Origin: Actinokineospora auranticolor
GTDB taxonomy: Bacteria; Actinomycetota; Actinomycetes; Mycobacteriales; Pseudonocardiaceae
DNA: 64,000 bases
Reading direction: 5' to 3'
Assembly: GCF_002934265.1 (NCBI RefSeq)
Contig: NZ_PTIX01000005.1
Location: 186,001-250,000 of the forward strand
Below the pieces are notes generated by a model. That model searched no databases and was not told the origin of the DNA. It worked only from the letters and a program-made list of their open reading frames with translations. The position numbers and the translations under genes are program-made. Below are positions 23,948 to 33,006 of this stretch, piece by piece (within the stretch, counting starts at the first letter, position 1; each line of letters begins with the position of its first letter).

Positions 23948-24609
23948 CGCGCGCTCCTCCGCCTACGGGCACCCGGTCGCGCGCGGGCCGCAGCGAACCC
24001 GTCGGAGGGTGCCGACTCGTCGTAGCGCAACCGGCGGTCCCCATCCGACTCGGTGCGCACCATCAGGCCGTCGGTGACCGGTGGCGCCACCGGCGTCCTC
24101 TTACGCGCCAACGGCGCGATGACCTGGAGGTTGACCGCCGGTTTGAGCCGCCCCTCCAACGCCGACCACACCTCGGTCGCCGCCTGCCCGTCGGTGATCG
24201 GACCCGCCGACTGGAACAGCACCGAGCGCCCCAATTCCGCCAACGACCCCGTCAGCCAGCGGTGGTGGAGCACGTCGTGGGGGGCCACGGCGCGCAGGAT
24301 GTCCGACAGCAGACGGTGCTCGTCCTTGGGGCGCGCGGTCCACACCGTCGCCAAATAGGACAACTGGTACCACAACGGCGGTTCGCGGCGCCCCACCACC
24401 GTTCCGTCGTCGTCGGCCTCCTCCTGCACACCGGTGCGGCGTCGGCTGCTGTCCTCGCGCAGGTCGTAGAGGAACACGCTCACCGTCGGCGCGGTCAACT
24501 TCGCCGCCCAGTCCTTGGTCGGCGCGTCGAAGACCAGTTCCACCCCCTCGGCGGGGATGCCCTCCTCGGCCAGCAGCAGCCGCAGCGCCTCGTCCACCTC
24601 GTCGATCAC
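23944..24609 (-). CDS. DUF4255 tail-cap/terminator protein (Afp16 type)
   Basis: This 221-residue protein begins VIDEVDEALRLLLAEEGIPA, followed by AAKLTAPTVSVFLYDLREDS, PLWYQLSYLATVWTARPKDE and HRLLSDILRAVAPHDVL. This is the DUF4255/Pvc16 N-terminal domain that ends tube and sheath polymerisation. The C-terminal 40 residues are basic and variable. The start is GTG 24609, 13 bases after the PD40 gene; the stop overlaps the ATPase start. Confidence 0.93.
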   Translation of the reverse strand: MIDEVDEALRLLLAEEGIPAEGVELVFDAPTKDWAAKLTAPTVSVFLYDLREDSSRRRTGVQEEADDDGTVVGRREPPLWYQLSYLATVWTARPKDEHRLLSDILRAVAPHDVLHHRWLTGSLAELGRSVLFQSAGPITDGQAATEVWSALEGRLKPAVNLQVIAPLARKRTPVAPPVTDGLMVRTESDGDRRLRYDESAPSDGFAAARARPGARRRRSAR

Positions 24610-24622
24610 GCCCGGGCTCCCC

Positions 24623-27600
24623 TCATCGACGGGCCACCACGCCGGGTGGGGCGATCATGCCGGTGACCACCAGGAACGGCGTGGTCACCGGCCCGAACCC
24701 GGGGCCGGACGCGGTGATCACGCGCGGGCCGGTCTGGTCCTTGGTGAGGATCAGCAACTGCGCGGTGAACGTGCCGTCGGCGCGCGGGGTGGTCGGCGCC
24801 GCCGACGCGGTGATCCCCGGCGTCCAGGTCAGCCGCACCGGGGCGCCCGGCGGGAAGTCGACGCCGCGCACCGACGTGACGAACCCGGGTTTCCCGATCG
24901 GCGGCACGGCCACGATCTTCGGCAGCAGGATCCGCAGCCGGGTCCGCGCGCGGTTGTCGCCGCTGTCGGCGTCGGTGCCGGTCGTGCGCAGCTGTCCCGT
25001 GACATCCGCGACCAACGCGGCGTCGGGTCGTAGTAGCACCTGCACGGTCAGGGAAGCACCCGGTGCGAGATCGGGCAAAGCGCAAGAGTTCCGTACGCAC
25101 GCGGGCGGCACCGACGCGACCGGCACCCGCCGAGGCAGCCCCAGATCCAGCCGCAGGCCCGTGGCGGTGGAGGCGCCCCGGTTGCGCACGGTGTAGGTGA
25201 TGGTCGTCGAACCGCCCACATAGGACGGATTGGGCTGGGCCACGACCGCCACACCAGGGCTCGCGGGCGGCGGTGGTTGCGGGCCCGGTAGGGGCGGTGG
25301 CGCGGGAGACGTCGGAGGCGCGGGTGGTGTCGTGGTCGTCGTAGTGGTGGGCGGCGCGGGCACGTCGACCGGCACAAGAGTCGTTCCACCGTTGTCATTG
25401 GGCTCCGTGTCCAACACGGTGCTCGTGACCGTCCAGTCGAGCGGATGCGTACCCGGCTCGGTGGGCGTCAGGTCGGCGGTGACCTGAACCGTGGTGTTCG
25501 GCGGCAAGAGGCCGATATCGCACCGGGGACCGTTGGAGGAACACGCACCACGCATGCGTATCAACGTGAGCCCGGGCGGCACCGATACCTGCAACTCCGT
25601 CCCCGGCGACGGCCCCGGACCGCGGTTGGTCACCGTGACCGTCACGGACGTGTCCACCCCCACCGTCGCGCGCGGCGCCACGGGCGGCGCGTCGAGCCCC
25701 AGGTCGACCAGCAGTTGCCAGGTCGGCTCCTTCTGCCTGCCCGGCAGGCCACCCGCCAGCCGGGTCAGCCGCCGGGTGTCCAGGTCGAGGATCGCCATGG
25801 ACTCCGGCGAGTTCGGGTCGTAGGTGGTTCGCTTCGTCATCACGAGCTTGCTGCCGTCCGGCGAGAACGACACATCACGCGGTTGGGGCGGACCGTTCGG
25901 ATCCGTAAGAGCGCCCGAACACGAGTTTTGCCCCTCCGGAAGCAAGACCTCGCATCGGTTGTCGGACAGCGTCACTCGCAGCAGACCGTCGTTCTCGCGG
26001 TTGAACACAAGGGTGCGCCCATCGGGGGAGAACGCCGGACTGTCATCCGTGGTGTCACAGGCGAATCCGCATACCGTGGCGCTGATGTCCCGTTGTTGGT
26101 CCAGCCCCTCCGCGCGCGCGGTCCACACGTGGTGCGTGCGCGGCTGTCCCTGCGGACCCCCGGCGACCGTGCCCCGGCTGAACGCCAGCACGCGACCGTC
26201 CGGTGACCACGCCGGTTGCCCGTCGTCCTGGTCGGCGTTGGGATCGGGGTTGCGCAGCCGCGCCACGACCTCCCCGGTGTCCACCCGCACGATGACGACC
26301 CGGCTGGGCCCGCCCTCGCGGTTGGGCGCGCCGGGGGAGCGGCGGGCCACGGCGACCAGCGTGCCGTCCGGCGACCACGCCGCGTCGGTCTCCCAGTCCC
26401 CGACCTTCCGGTCCGCCAACGGCATGGGTGCACCGTTTAGCCCGTCCGCGTCGGTGATCCACACCCGTTGCGACCGCCTGCCCTCGATGGTCTCGAACCG
26501 GCTCACCGCGATCCGCCGCCCGTCGGGGGAGTAGCTCTGCCGCTGCGTCCACGGGTCGAAGCCCGGGTTCGGGTTGAACAGCCGGTTCGAGTCGGTGAGC
26601 GCTGCCGGGTCCTCGGTCAGCACCTCCACCCCCAGGTCGCGGGGGTCGGCGCCGTCCGGCCGGATGTCCTGCATCGTCGCCACGTTGCGGGTGCGCGCCG
26701 TCGTGCGCGCCACCACCAGGCCGCCGTCGAGCCACGCGGGGGAGTCGACGCAGCGGTCCTCCTCCAGCAGCAGCACCGGGTCCCCGGCCGTCGGCGCGGA
26801 CACCCGGTAGACCAGGTCGACCGCACCGCGCGGCTCCGGGTCGCCCGGACAGCCGCACACCTTGTTGAGGCTGAGGAACAGCAGGTCGGCGCCGCCGGGC
26901 AGCCACACCGGCCACCGGCTCTGCCACCCCACCCGCGACCCCACGAGCAGCGGCAGGCCGTTGCCGCCCGAGGTGATCCGGATCGTCTGGTCGCCTTCGG
27001 TGGCCTCGTTCGCGTCGCCGTCGAGGGTGTACGCGATCAGGTCCCGCTTGTCCGGGTCCGTCGAGGGATTCCACGACGGTTGCCACGCCGCGCCGACCAA
27101 CAGGTTCGTCACGCGTTCCGGTTGACCGTCCAACGGCATGCGGTAGATCTGCCACCGGCCATCGGCGTTCCCGGAGAAGGCGACGCTACCGCCGTCGGGT
27201 GAGAAAGTCGGCCATATTTCGTCGGTAGCGCTGTCGGTGAGTTTGCGCAGTCCCGTGCCGTCGGTCCGCACCAACCAGAGATCCCGTTGCCCATTGGGCG
27301 TCGACGCGTCGGGAGAGTCGAACGCCACCCACCGGCCGTCGGGGGACACATGGGGGTGCAGCGCGTTCAGGTCCGTAGTGAGCCGCCGCGTCCCACCGGG
27401 GTCGGTCACATACACCTGGTAGGTACGCGAATCCCGGAGGCTGACGAACGCCAGCACGTTCCCCACGGCGTTGGGATACCGGTCGTAGTGGGTGACTGAA
27501 CCCTCGAACACCGGTGCCGTGGTGGTTTGGGACGTCGCTGTCCCAAGGCTCCGGTGTTCCGTGCCCGCGAACGCGATCCTCTCCTCCGACGCGGCCGCGA

Positions 27601-27769
27601 CCGGTCGCACCGGCGAAGTGCCGTTGTGCACCGGGACCGTGCAAATGCCCAGCACGAGAAGAAGAGTGGCACCGGTACGGAGGAAACGGGCTCTGCGGGG
27701 GTCCACCCTGTCGATGGTGGCCACGGGTGGACTCGGCGTTGAGGTGTGCGCGGGCAGTGGCCGGGGCAC
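24623..27769 (-). CDS. Envelope PD40 beta-propeller and DUF11 repeat protein of the eCIS locus
   Basis: This 1048-residue protein has an N-terminal signal anchor (RFLRTGATLLLVLGICTVPV). At about 75-680 there are many TolB/PD40-type blades with the motif (S/P)DGRxVAFxS (HVSPDGRWVAFDSPDAS, TFSPDGGSVAFSGNADG, AWSPDGTLVAVARR, FSPDGRTLVFNREN). Two CARDB/DUF11-like Ig domains follow (TVTNRGPGPSPGTELQVSVP, YTVRNRGASTATGLRLDLGL), separated by a Thr/Pro-rich linker at about 830-860. It is probably exported and attached at the cell surface. A protein of this type is a known companion of actinobacterial eCIS genes; its role is unknown. The start is uncertain: GTG 27769 has a weak GGGTGG site, and GTG 27724 is possible. 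Confidence 0.85.
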   Translation of the reverse strand: MPRPLPAHTSTPSPPVATIDRVDPRRARFLRTGATLLLVLGICTVPVHNGTSPVRPVAAASEERIAFAGTEHRSLGTATSQTTTAPVFEGSVTHYDRYPNAVGNVLAFVSLRDSRTYQVYVTDPGGTRRLTTDLNALHPHVSPDGRWVAFDSPDASTPNGQRDLWLVRTDGTGLRKLTDSATDEIWPTFSPDGGSVAFSGNADGRWQIYRMPLDGQPERVTNLLVGAAWQPSWNPSTDPDKRDLIAYTLDGDANEATEGDQTIRITSGGNGLPLLVGSRVGWQSRWPVWLPGGADLLFLSLNKVCGCPGDPEPRGAVDLVYRVSAPTAGDPVLLLEEDRCVDSPAWLDGGLVVARTTARTRNVATMQDIRPDGADPRDLGVEVLTEDPAALTDSNRLFNPNPGFDPWTQRQSYSPDGRRIAVSRFETIEGRRSQRVWITDADGLNGAPMPLADRKVGDWETDAAWSPDGTLVAVARRSPGAPNREGGPSRVVIVRVDTGEVVARLRNPDPNADQDDGQPAWSPDGRVLAFSRGTVAGGPQGQPRTHHVWTARAEGLDQQRDISATVCGFACDTTDDSPAFSPDGRTLVFNRENDGLLRVTLSDNRCEVLLPEGQNSCSGALTDPNGPPQPRDVSFSPDGSKLVMTKRTTYDPNSPESMAILDLDTRRLTRLAGGLPGRQKEPTWQLLVDLGLDAPPVAPRATVGVDTSVTVTVTNRGPGPSPGTELQVSVPPGLTLIRMRGACSSNGPRCDIGLLPPNTTVQVTADLTPTEPGTHPLDWTVTSTVLDTEPNDNGGTTLVPVDVPAPPTTTTTTTPPAPPTSPAPPPLPGPQPPPPASPGVAVVAQPNPSYVGGSTTITYTVRNRGASTATGLRLDLGLPRRVPVASVPPACVRNSCALPDLAPGASLTVQVLLRPDAALVADVTGQLRTTGTDADSGDNRARTRLRILLPKIVAVPPIGKPGFVTSVRGVDFPPGAPVRLTWTPGITASAAPTTPRADGTFTAQLLILTKDQTGPRVITASGPGFGPVTTPFLVVTGMIAPPGVVARR

Positions 27770-27836
27770 GGCGCGTGCCCACCCGTGTTCGCGCCGTGGT
27801 GGGCCGGTGGGGTCCGGGGCGCCTATCGGATGCCGA

Positions 27837-28505
27837 TCAGATAAGGCCCTGCCGCAACGCGTATCCGACGGCGTGAGCGCGGTTGCGCAAGTGCAGGCGC
27901 GTGGTGATCTCGTGCAGGATGTTCTTCACCGTGCGCTCGGAGTACGACATCTTCGCCGCGATCTCGGCGGTGTCGAAGCCCTCGGCGATCAACCGCAGCA
28001 CGTCGACCTCGCGCGCGGTCAGCGTCGACAGGGTCAGACCGCGCGGGTCCAGCACCTCCCGCTGCAACCGTCCCACGTGGTCGATGAGGTGCCCGAGCAG
28101 GTCACCCGGCAGCACACCCTCACCGCGCGACATCGCGGTCACCATCTCCACCAACCGCTCGCCGGTGGCCGTCGCGCGGCGCAGCACCGCGGCCACACCG
28201 CACTCGATCGCGCTTTGCAGCGCCGTGCGCTCGAACCGGCCCACGACCAGCCCGACCCGCGCGTCCCCGTGCCGCAACCGCCGCAACAACCTCGTCGTCT
28301 CCTCGTCGACCTGGTCGACCACCACCAGCGCGACGGACGCCCGCTCGGCGTCCTCCTCGGGCAGCAGGTCGACCTCGGGGCGTTGGCGCAACTGGTGGAC
28401 CACACCGGCCCGCAGGATCGGGTCCGACGCGTGCACGCCGACCGGGACCCGGCGGCGTGGCGGGCCGTATGTGGTGGTGCCGACCGCTTCGACCGTGGTT
28501 GTCAT
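27837..28505 (-). CDS. LuxR/NarL-family response-regulator-like transcription factor
   Basis: This 222-residue protein starts at ATG 28505 with GGAGGACCAC upstream; two earlier in-frame starts exist but lack a site. The C-terminal HTH is complete: LTAREVDVLRLIAEGFDTAE, IAAKMSYSERTVKNILHEIT, TRLHLRNRAHAVGYAL. The N-terminal receiver-like domain (VPVGVHASDPILRAGVVHQL) has atypical acidic residues and no clear phosphorylatable Asp-Lys set, so it may act without phosphorylation. It lies upstream of the leftward eCIS array and opposite the COG1470-like gene, well placed to control both. Confidence 0.88.
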   Translation of the reverse strand: MTTTVEAVGTTTYGPPRRRVPVGVHASDPILRAGVVHQLRQRPEVDLLPEEDAERASVALVVVDQVDEETTRLLRRLRHGDARVGLVVGRFERTALQSAIECGVAAVLRRATATGERLVEMVTAMSRGEGVLPGDLLGHLIDHVGRLQREVLDPRGLTLSTLTAREVDVLRLIAEGFDTAEIAAKMSYSERTVKNILHEITTRLHLRNRAHAVGYALRQGLI

Positions 28506-28640
28506 GTGGTCCTCCATCACGAGAAGCCGTGCCGGGGCGCTGTTCGTCCCGGCTGGGAGAAGCGCGAGGGCATCCGGTGTGCCCCCGCCCTGCCCGCCGC
28601 GCCCTGTCCGCGCGGTACGGGCGTACCTAGCGTTCTACGG

Positions 28641-29921
28641 GTGACGACTTCGGCTGAACTGGAGTTCCCGACGGTGACCGTGGTCCCCGGGAGCGAGGCC
28701 ACCACGACGCTGACGGTGCGCAACGACACCGACATCGTCGAGGCGTACACCTTCGAACCGGTCGGTCCGTGCGCGGCGTGGGCGACCGTGGAACCCGAAC
28801 GGTTGTCGCTGTACCCCGGCACGGCCGAGAGGGTCACCGTGCGTCTGCGCCCGCCGCGCACCGCCGACGTCCGCGCGGGGGAGAACCCGCTCGGCATCCG
28901 GGTGCTGCCGGTCGAACACCCCGAGCTGGTCACGGTGCCCGAGACCACCGTCGTCGTGGAACCGTTCGGGTCCCTCGACGCCGGGCTGCGCCCGACCCGC
29001 AGGCGCACCTGGCGTTCCGCGCGCTACCAGGTCGAACTGGCCAACCGCGGCAACTCGCCCACCACCGTCACCCTGACCCCCGCCGACACCGGCGACGACC
29101 CGAGGGTGCGGGTCACCCCGACCACCGTGGACCTGCGCCCCCAGGACGAGGGCGCGGCCACGCTGCGGGTCCGCACGCGCGGGATCGTCTGGTTCGGCAA
29201 GTCCACCACCTACCCGGTGCGGGTCACCGCGACGACCGCCGAGGGCGAGTCGCGCGAGCTGACCGGGGAACTGGTCCGCATGGCGCTGCTGCCCCGGTGG
29301 CTGCTCGCCCTGCTGGCCCTGCTCGTGGCGTTGCTGCTGCTGTGGTTCACCCTGGTGCGGCCCGCGGTCCGCAGCTCCGCCCGGGAGGCCGCCGAACAGG
29401 CCGCCGAGAACAAGGCGCAGGAAATGGTGCAGGACGGACAATTGCAACCCGGACCGTCCAACCCGGCCGTGATCGGGGATCCGGGCCAGGCCCAGCAGCC
29501 CGGCGCGCCCGGCGGCGCGCAGCCCGGCGGCACCCCCGGGGGCACCGGCGGCGGGGTCAGCAGGCAGAGCTCCGGCACCGTCGAGGTCCGCACCGGCGGC
29601 GGCACCGCGGGCAGCGGCACCTACGTCGTGCCCCCCGGCAAGACGTTCCTCATCACCGACCTGGTGCTCGCCAACTTCCAGGGCGACGAGGGCGTGCTCA
29701 CCGTCGTCTTCGGCGACCGGGTGATCACCACCATCGCGCTGGAGACCTTCCGCAACCAGGACTACCACTGGGTGACCCCGATCGAGATCACCGAGAACGG
29801 CGCGGTCACCGCCAACGTCTCCTGCGACCGCCCGGGTACCCCCGCCTCCGGCCGCCAGGCGCAGACCTGCGTCGAGGTGCTCAACGTCAGCGGGGAACTC
29901 AGGGACCTGCCCACCCGCTAA
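28641..29921 (+). CDS. Membrane-anchored COG1470-like protein of the eCIS locus
   Basis: This 426-residue protein starts at GTG 28641 (VTTSAELEFPTVTVVPGSEA). Residues 1-205 hold two Ig-like domains (TTTLTVRNDTDIVEAYTFEP, LSLYPGTAERVTVRLRPPRT, YQVELANRGNSPTTVTLTPA). A strong membrane helix follows at about 215-240 (LLALLALLVALLLLWFTLVR), then a Gln/Gly/Pro-rich linker, and a C-terminal beta domain (TYVVPPGKTFLITDLVLANF, ITENGAVTANVSCDRPG). Proteins of this plan, often called hydrolytic proteins, accompany actinobacterial eCIS clusters. No catalytic residues are visible. The LuxR gene is divergent, 135 bases away. Confidence 0.82.
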   Translation: MTTSAELEFPTVTVVPGSEATTTLTVRNDTDIVEAYTFEPVGPCAAWATVEPERLSLYPGTAERVTVRLRPPRTADVRAGENPLGIRVLPVEHPELVTVPETTVVVEPFGSLDAGLRPTRRRTWRSARYQVELANRGNSPTTVTLTPADTGDDPRVRVTPTTVDLRPQDEGAATLRVRTRGIVWFGKSTTYPVRVTATTAEGESRELTGELVRMALLPRWLLALLALLVALLLLWFTLVRPAVRSSAREAAEQAAENKAQEMVQDGQLQPGPSNPAVIGDPGQAQQPGAPGGAQPGGTPGGTGGGVSRQSSGTVEVRTGGGTAGSGTYVVPPGKTFLITDLVLANFQGDEGVLTVVFGDRVITTIALETFRNQDYHWVTPIEITENGAVTANVSCDRPGTPASGRQAQTCVEVLNVSGELRDLPTR

Positions 29922-30090
29922 CCCCGTCGACATCCGCACACCCTCCCCGGTTCCCCAACGCACACCCCCAGGTGCCCCACTGAGACAACCACCGGCCGCC
30001 CCCCGCGACCATGAAGATCGACCGGCAGAAATTGTGTTGGTTTCTGTCGAACCGCTTATCGCCTTCACCCGTGTAGGTCACACAGGCCGC

Positions 30091-30104
30091 CCCCCGATCG
30101 GGGG
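30091..30104. promoter_or_regulatory. Perfect 14-bp palindrome upstream of the STAND regulator gene
   Basis: CCCCCGATCGGGGG is a perfect inverted repeat 71 bases before the ATG of the HTH/NB-ARC gene. The position fits an operator, perhaps for autoregulation by the HTH domain of that gene. GATC-centred palindromes can arise by chance in such GC-rich DNA, so support is modest. Confidence 0.35.
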
Positions 30105-30175
30105 TGTGGCGTGGCCGCCTACCTTCGGCACCATCGGTGCGGGGTGGGACCCGGGCGATGGGAGCAGGGGGTTCG

Positions 30176-32602
30176 ATGTCGAACGGTCCGATGGCAGCAG
30201 GTCCGGCGGGCCCGCGGGACACGACGTACGCGGGGCTGCTCACCCGGCACCGGCACGCGGCCGGGCTCACCCAGGAGGAGCTGGCCGAGAAGGCCGGGGT
30301 GAGCACCCGCTCGATCAGCGACCTGGAACGCGGCCGGGTGCGGCGGCCGCAGCGGCGGACCTGCCAGGCGCTCGCCGCCGCGCTCGCGCTCTCCGGCGCC
30401 GACCTCGCCGAGTTCCTCGGCAGCGGCGGCTACCAGCCGATCCACGCCGAACCGGACGACGAGCCGGAGGTGCCCGCCGTCGTCGACCGGCCGCTGCGCG
30501 AGCTGCCGCCCGAGGTGGAGCTGGCGGGCCGCGACGGCGAACTCGCCCGCGTGCTGCGCTTGGTCGACGGGCACCCCAGGACGCACCGCGCGGCCGTGTT
30601 GACCGTGCACGGCGCCCCCGGCGTCGGCAAGACCGCGTTCGCCGTGCACGCCGGTCACCGGCTGGTCGAGCGCTTCCCCGACGGCTGCTTCTTCGTGAAC
30701 CTGCGTGGCATGGACCCCGACCCGCTGACCGCCGAGCAGGCCCTGGGCCGGTTCCTGGTCGCGCTCGGGATCAAGGAGTCCGCGCTGCCCGACGGCGTCG
30801 AGGAGCGCGCCGGTCTCTACCGCGCGCTGCTGCGCGACCGGCGGATGCTGCTCGTGCTGGACAACGCCGCCGACGAGGCCCAGGTGCGGCCGCTGATCCC
30901 CAGCAGCGCGGCCTGCCTGGTGCTGGTGACCAGCAGGCGGATGCTCTCCGGGCTGGAGGTGACCGCCCGCGTGCCGCTGGAGGTGCTGCGCGCGGAGGCC
31001 GCCGAGCGGCTGCTGGTGTCGATCATCGGCGAGCAGCGCGCCGCCGCCGAGCCCGCCGCGGTCGCGCGCGTGGCCGAGCTGTGCGGTCACCTGCCGCTGG
31101 CGCTGCGCATCGCGGGCAACCGGCTGGCCACCCGCCCGCGCTGGCACGTCGCGCACCTGGTCGCGCACCTGGAGGACCAGCGCCGCAGGCTGACCGCGCT
31201 CACCGCGGGAGACCTGCAGGTCCGGTCCGCGTTCGAGGTGTCCTACCGGCTTTGCGACCGCAACACCCGCGAGGTGTTCCGGCTGCTGTCGCTGGTGCCG
31301 CCGCCGGAGGTGCCCGCCGACCTGGTCGCGGTGCTGGCCGAGACCGACGTCGACACCGCCGAGCGCAGGCTGGAGGAACTGGTGGACGCCAGCCTGCTGG
31401 AACCCGGCCTGAGCCCCGGCCGCTACACCCCGCACGACCTGCTGCGGGTGTTCGCGGGCGAGCGGCTGGCCCTGGAGGACGCGCCCGAGCGGATCGCCGC
31501 CGTCGAGTCCCGGATGATCGGCTGGGTGCTGCGCGCCGCCACCGAGGCGGGCTTCCTGCTGTCCCCGCCCGGGTCGGGGCAGGGCGAGGAGACCCGGGTC
31601 GGGATCGTGCGCACGGCGGCGGAGGCGCTGGAGTGGCTGGACGCGGAACGGCCCCGCTGGCTGGCCGCCGCGCGCGCGGGCACCAAGGTGGGCCGCTACG
31701 CCGAGGTGCTGGAGTTCGCCCGCGCCATGCACTGGTACTCCGAGGTCCGCCCGGAGGCCGACCTGTGGCGCGAGGTGTTCGGCTACGGCGTCACCGCGGC
31801 CCGCGCGCTGCACCGGCGGCGCGACGAGGCGGTGCAGCTCAACTTCCTCGGCTGGGCGCTGACCCTGACCCGCACCCGGCTCGCGGAGGCACTGGCGGTG
31901 CACGAACGGGCCTGGCGCGCCGCCCGCGAGACCGGCGACCGCAACGAGGAGGCGTGGGCGCTGCAGTACTGCGGCCGCACCGAGCTGGTGCAGGGCCGCG
32001 CGGTCGAGGCCGCCGAGTACATCCGCCCGGCCATCGCCCTGTTCGACGAGCTCGGCGACGACCTGGGCAAGTACATCGCGCTGTCGATCCTCGGCCTGGC
32101 GCTGCACGAGCTCGGCGACTACGCGGGCGCGGTCGACGCGCACGGCCAGACCGTGGCGTTCTTCCGCGCGCCGCGGATGCGCCCGCACGGGAACCTGCTC
32201 GCCGTCGCGCTGCTGCGGCTGGCCGACACCCACGAGGCCGCGGGCGACCTGGGCGCCGCCGACGACACCTTCCGCGAGTCGCAGGCCCTGGCCGCCGCGG
32301 CCAACTACCCGCACGTGGAGGGCCTGGCCGCGTTCGGCCGCGCCCGCTGCACCCCGGACCCGGCGGCGATCCGCCGCCACCTGGAGACCGCGCGGTCCGT
32401 GCTGACCGAGACCGCGGAACCGTGGCACCACGCGCGGGTGCTCGACCAGCTGGCCCAGGTGGTCTCGGCGGCCGAACCGGGGCTCGCCGCGGCGCACCGG
32501 GCCCAGGCCAAGGAGCTGTGCGCGCGGGTCAACACCCCGGAGTCGCGGGCGCTCGCCGACCGCCTGGCCGAGGTCGAGACCGCCGCCACCCGCACCGGCT
32601 AG
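30176..32602 (+). CDS. STAND-type regulator: XRE HTH, NB-ARC ATPase and TPR
   Basis: This 808-residue protein starts at ATG 30176 behind a GGAGCAGGGGG purine run. It has an XRE HTH at about 22-75 (YAGLLTRHRHAAGLTQEELA, KAGVSTRSISDLERGRVRRP), then an NB-ARC module with P-loop HGAPGVGKTAFAVHAGHRL at about 145-165. Further NB-ARC motifs are DRRMLLVLDNAADEAQVRPL (kinase 2), CLVLVTSRRML (kinase 3) and GHLPLALRIAGNRLATRP (GxP box). A C-terminal TPR array follows from about 535 (ALHRRRDEAVQLNFLGWALT, GRAVEAAEYIRPAIALFDEL). Such AfsR-like proteins without a SARP domain are ATP-dependent regulators of specialised functions. It lies beside the eCIS genes, so control of that locus is plausible but not shown. 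Confidence 0.9.
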   Translation: MSNGPMAAGPAGPRDTTYAGLLTRHRHAAGLTQEELAEKAGVSTRSISDLERGRVRRPQRRTCQALAAALALSGADLAEFLGSGGYQPIHAEPDDEPEVPAVVDRPLRELPPEVELAGRDGELARVLRLVDGHPRTHRAAVLTVHGAPGVGKTAFAVHAGHRLVERFPDGCFFVNLRGMDPDPLTAEQALGRFLVALGIKESALPDGVEERAGLYRALLRDRRMLLVLDNAADEAQVRPLIPSSAACLVLVTSRRMLSGLEVTARVPLEVLRAEAAERLLVSIIGEQRAAAEPAAVARVAELCGHLPLALRIAGNRLATRPRWHVAHLVAHLEDQRRRLTALTAGDLQVRSAFEVSYRLCDRNTREVFRLLSLVPPPEVPADLVAVLAETDVDTAERRLEELVDASLLEPGLSPGRYTPHDLLRVFAGERLALEDAPERIAAVESRMIGWVLRAATEAGFLLSPPGSGQGEETRVGIVRTAAEALEWLDAERPRWLAAARAGTKVGRYAEVLEFARAMHWYSEVRPEADLWREVFGYGVTAARALHRRRDEAVQLNFLGWALTLTRTRLAEALAVHERAWRAARETGDRNEEAWALQYCGRTELVQGRAVEAAEYIRPAIALFDELGDDLGKYIALSILGLALHELGDYAGAVDAHGQTVAFFRAPRMRPHGNLLAVALLRLADTHEAAGDLGAADDTFRESQALAAAANYPHVEGLAAFGRARCTPDPAAIRRHLETARSVLTETAEPWHHARVLDQLAQVVSAAEPGLAAAHRAQAKELCARVNTPESRALADRLAEVETAATRTG

Positions 32603-32667
32603 TGCCATTAGGATCTTCTGCCGTCGGCGCCGACCCAGAGCGGCGCCCCGGCCGAGCGGAGTGGCGC

Positions 32668-33006
32668 TTGAGAGTGGATCGCGCGGTGGCACTGGTCGTC
32701 GGGATCTGCGGGGTCGGGGCGGTGGCGGGGTGCACGAGCGCGGTCGCGGGGCTGCCGCTCCCGGCCCCCGGGGCCACCGCCGAACGCCGGGTGTTCGACG
32801 CGTCCGCTGTCGAGGACGGCGTCAGGTCGATCCTGGAGGAGAACTACCGGGTCGACGGGGTTGGGGAGATCAGCTGCCCCGAGGACCAGCCGGTGGTCAA
32901 GGGCTACTCCTTCCGCTGCGACGTGCGGATCAACGGCGCGCGCAAGACGGTCGTCGTCACGAACCGCGACACCGAGGGCGAGTACGAGGTCTCGTTGCCC
33001 GAGTAG
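32668..33006 (+). CDS. DUF4333 lipoprotein
   Basis: This 112-residue protein probably starts at TTG 32668, with GGAG six bases upstream. It has a lipoprotein signal (VALVVGICGVGAVAGCTSAV) with the lipobox AVAGC, so it should be lipidated and surface-exposed. The mature part is a DUF4333 domain (VEDGVRSILEENYRVDGVGE, CPEDQPVVKGYSFRCDVRIN) with its two conserved cysteines. GTG 32674 is an alternative start. The function of DUF4333 is unknown. It follows the STAND gene by 65 bases. Confidence 0.85.
   Translation: MRVDRAVALVVGICGVGAVAGCTSAVAGLPLPAPGATAERRVFDASAVEDGVRSILEENYRVDGVGEISCPEDQPVVKGYSFRCDVRINGARKTVVVTNRDTEGEYEVSLPE

Noticed and set aside
30119..32692. 857-codon open frame on the minus strand opposite the STAND regulator
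   Set aside because: It is the antisense shadow of a high-GC3 gene. Its product is a low-complexity Gly/Arg/Val/Gln-rich string with no domain, and the plus-strand frame has clear HTH, P-loop and TPR motifs.
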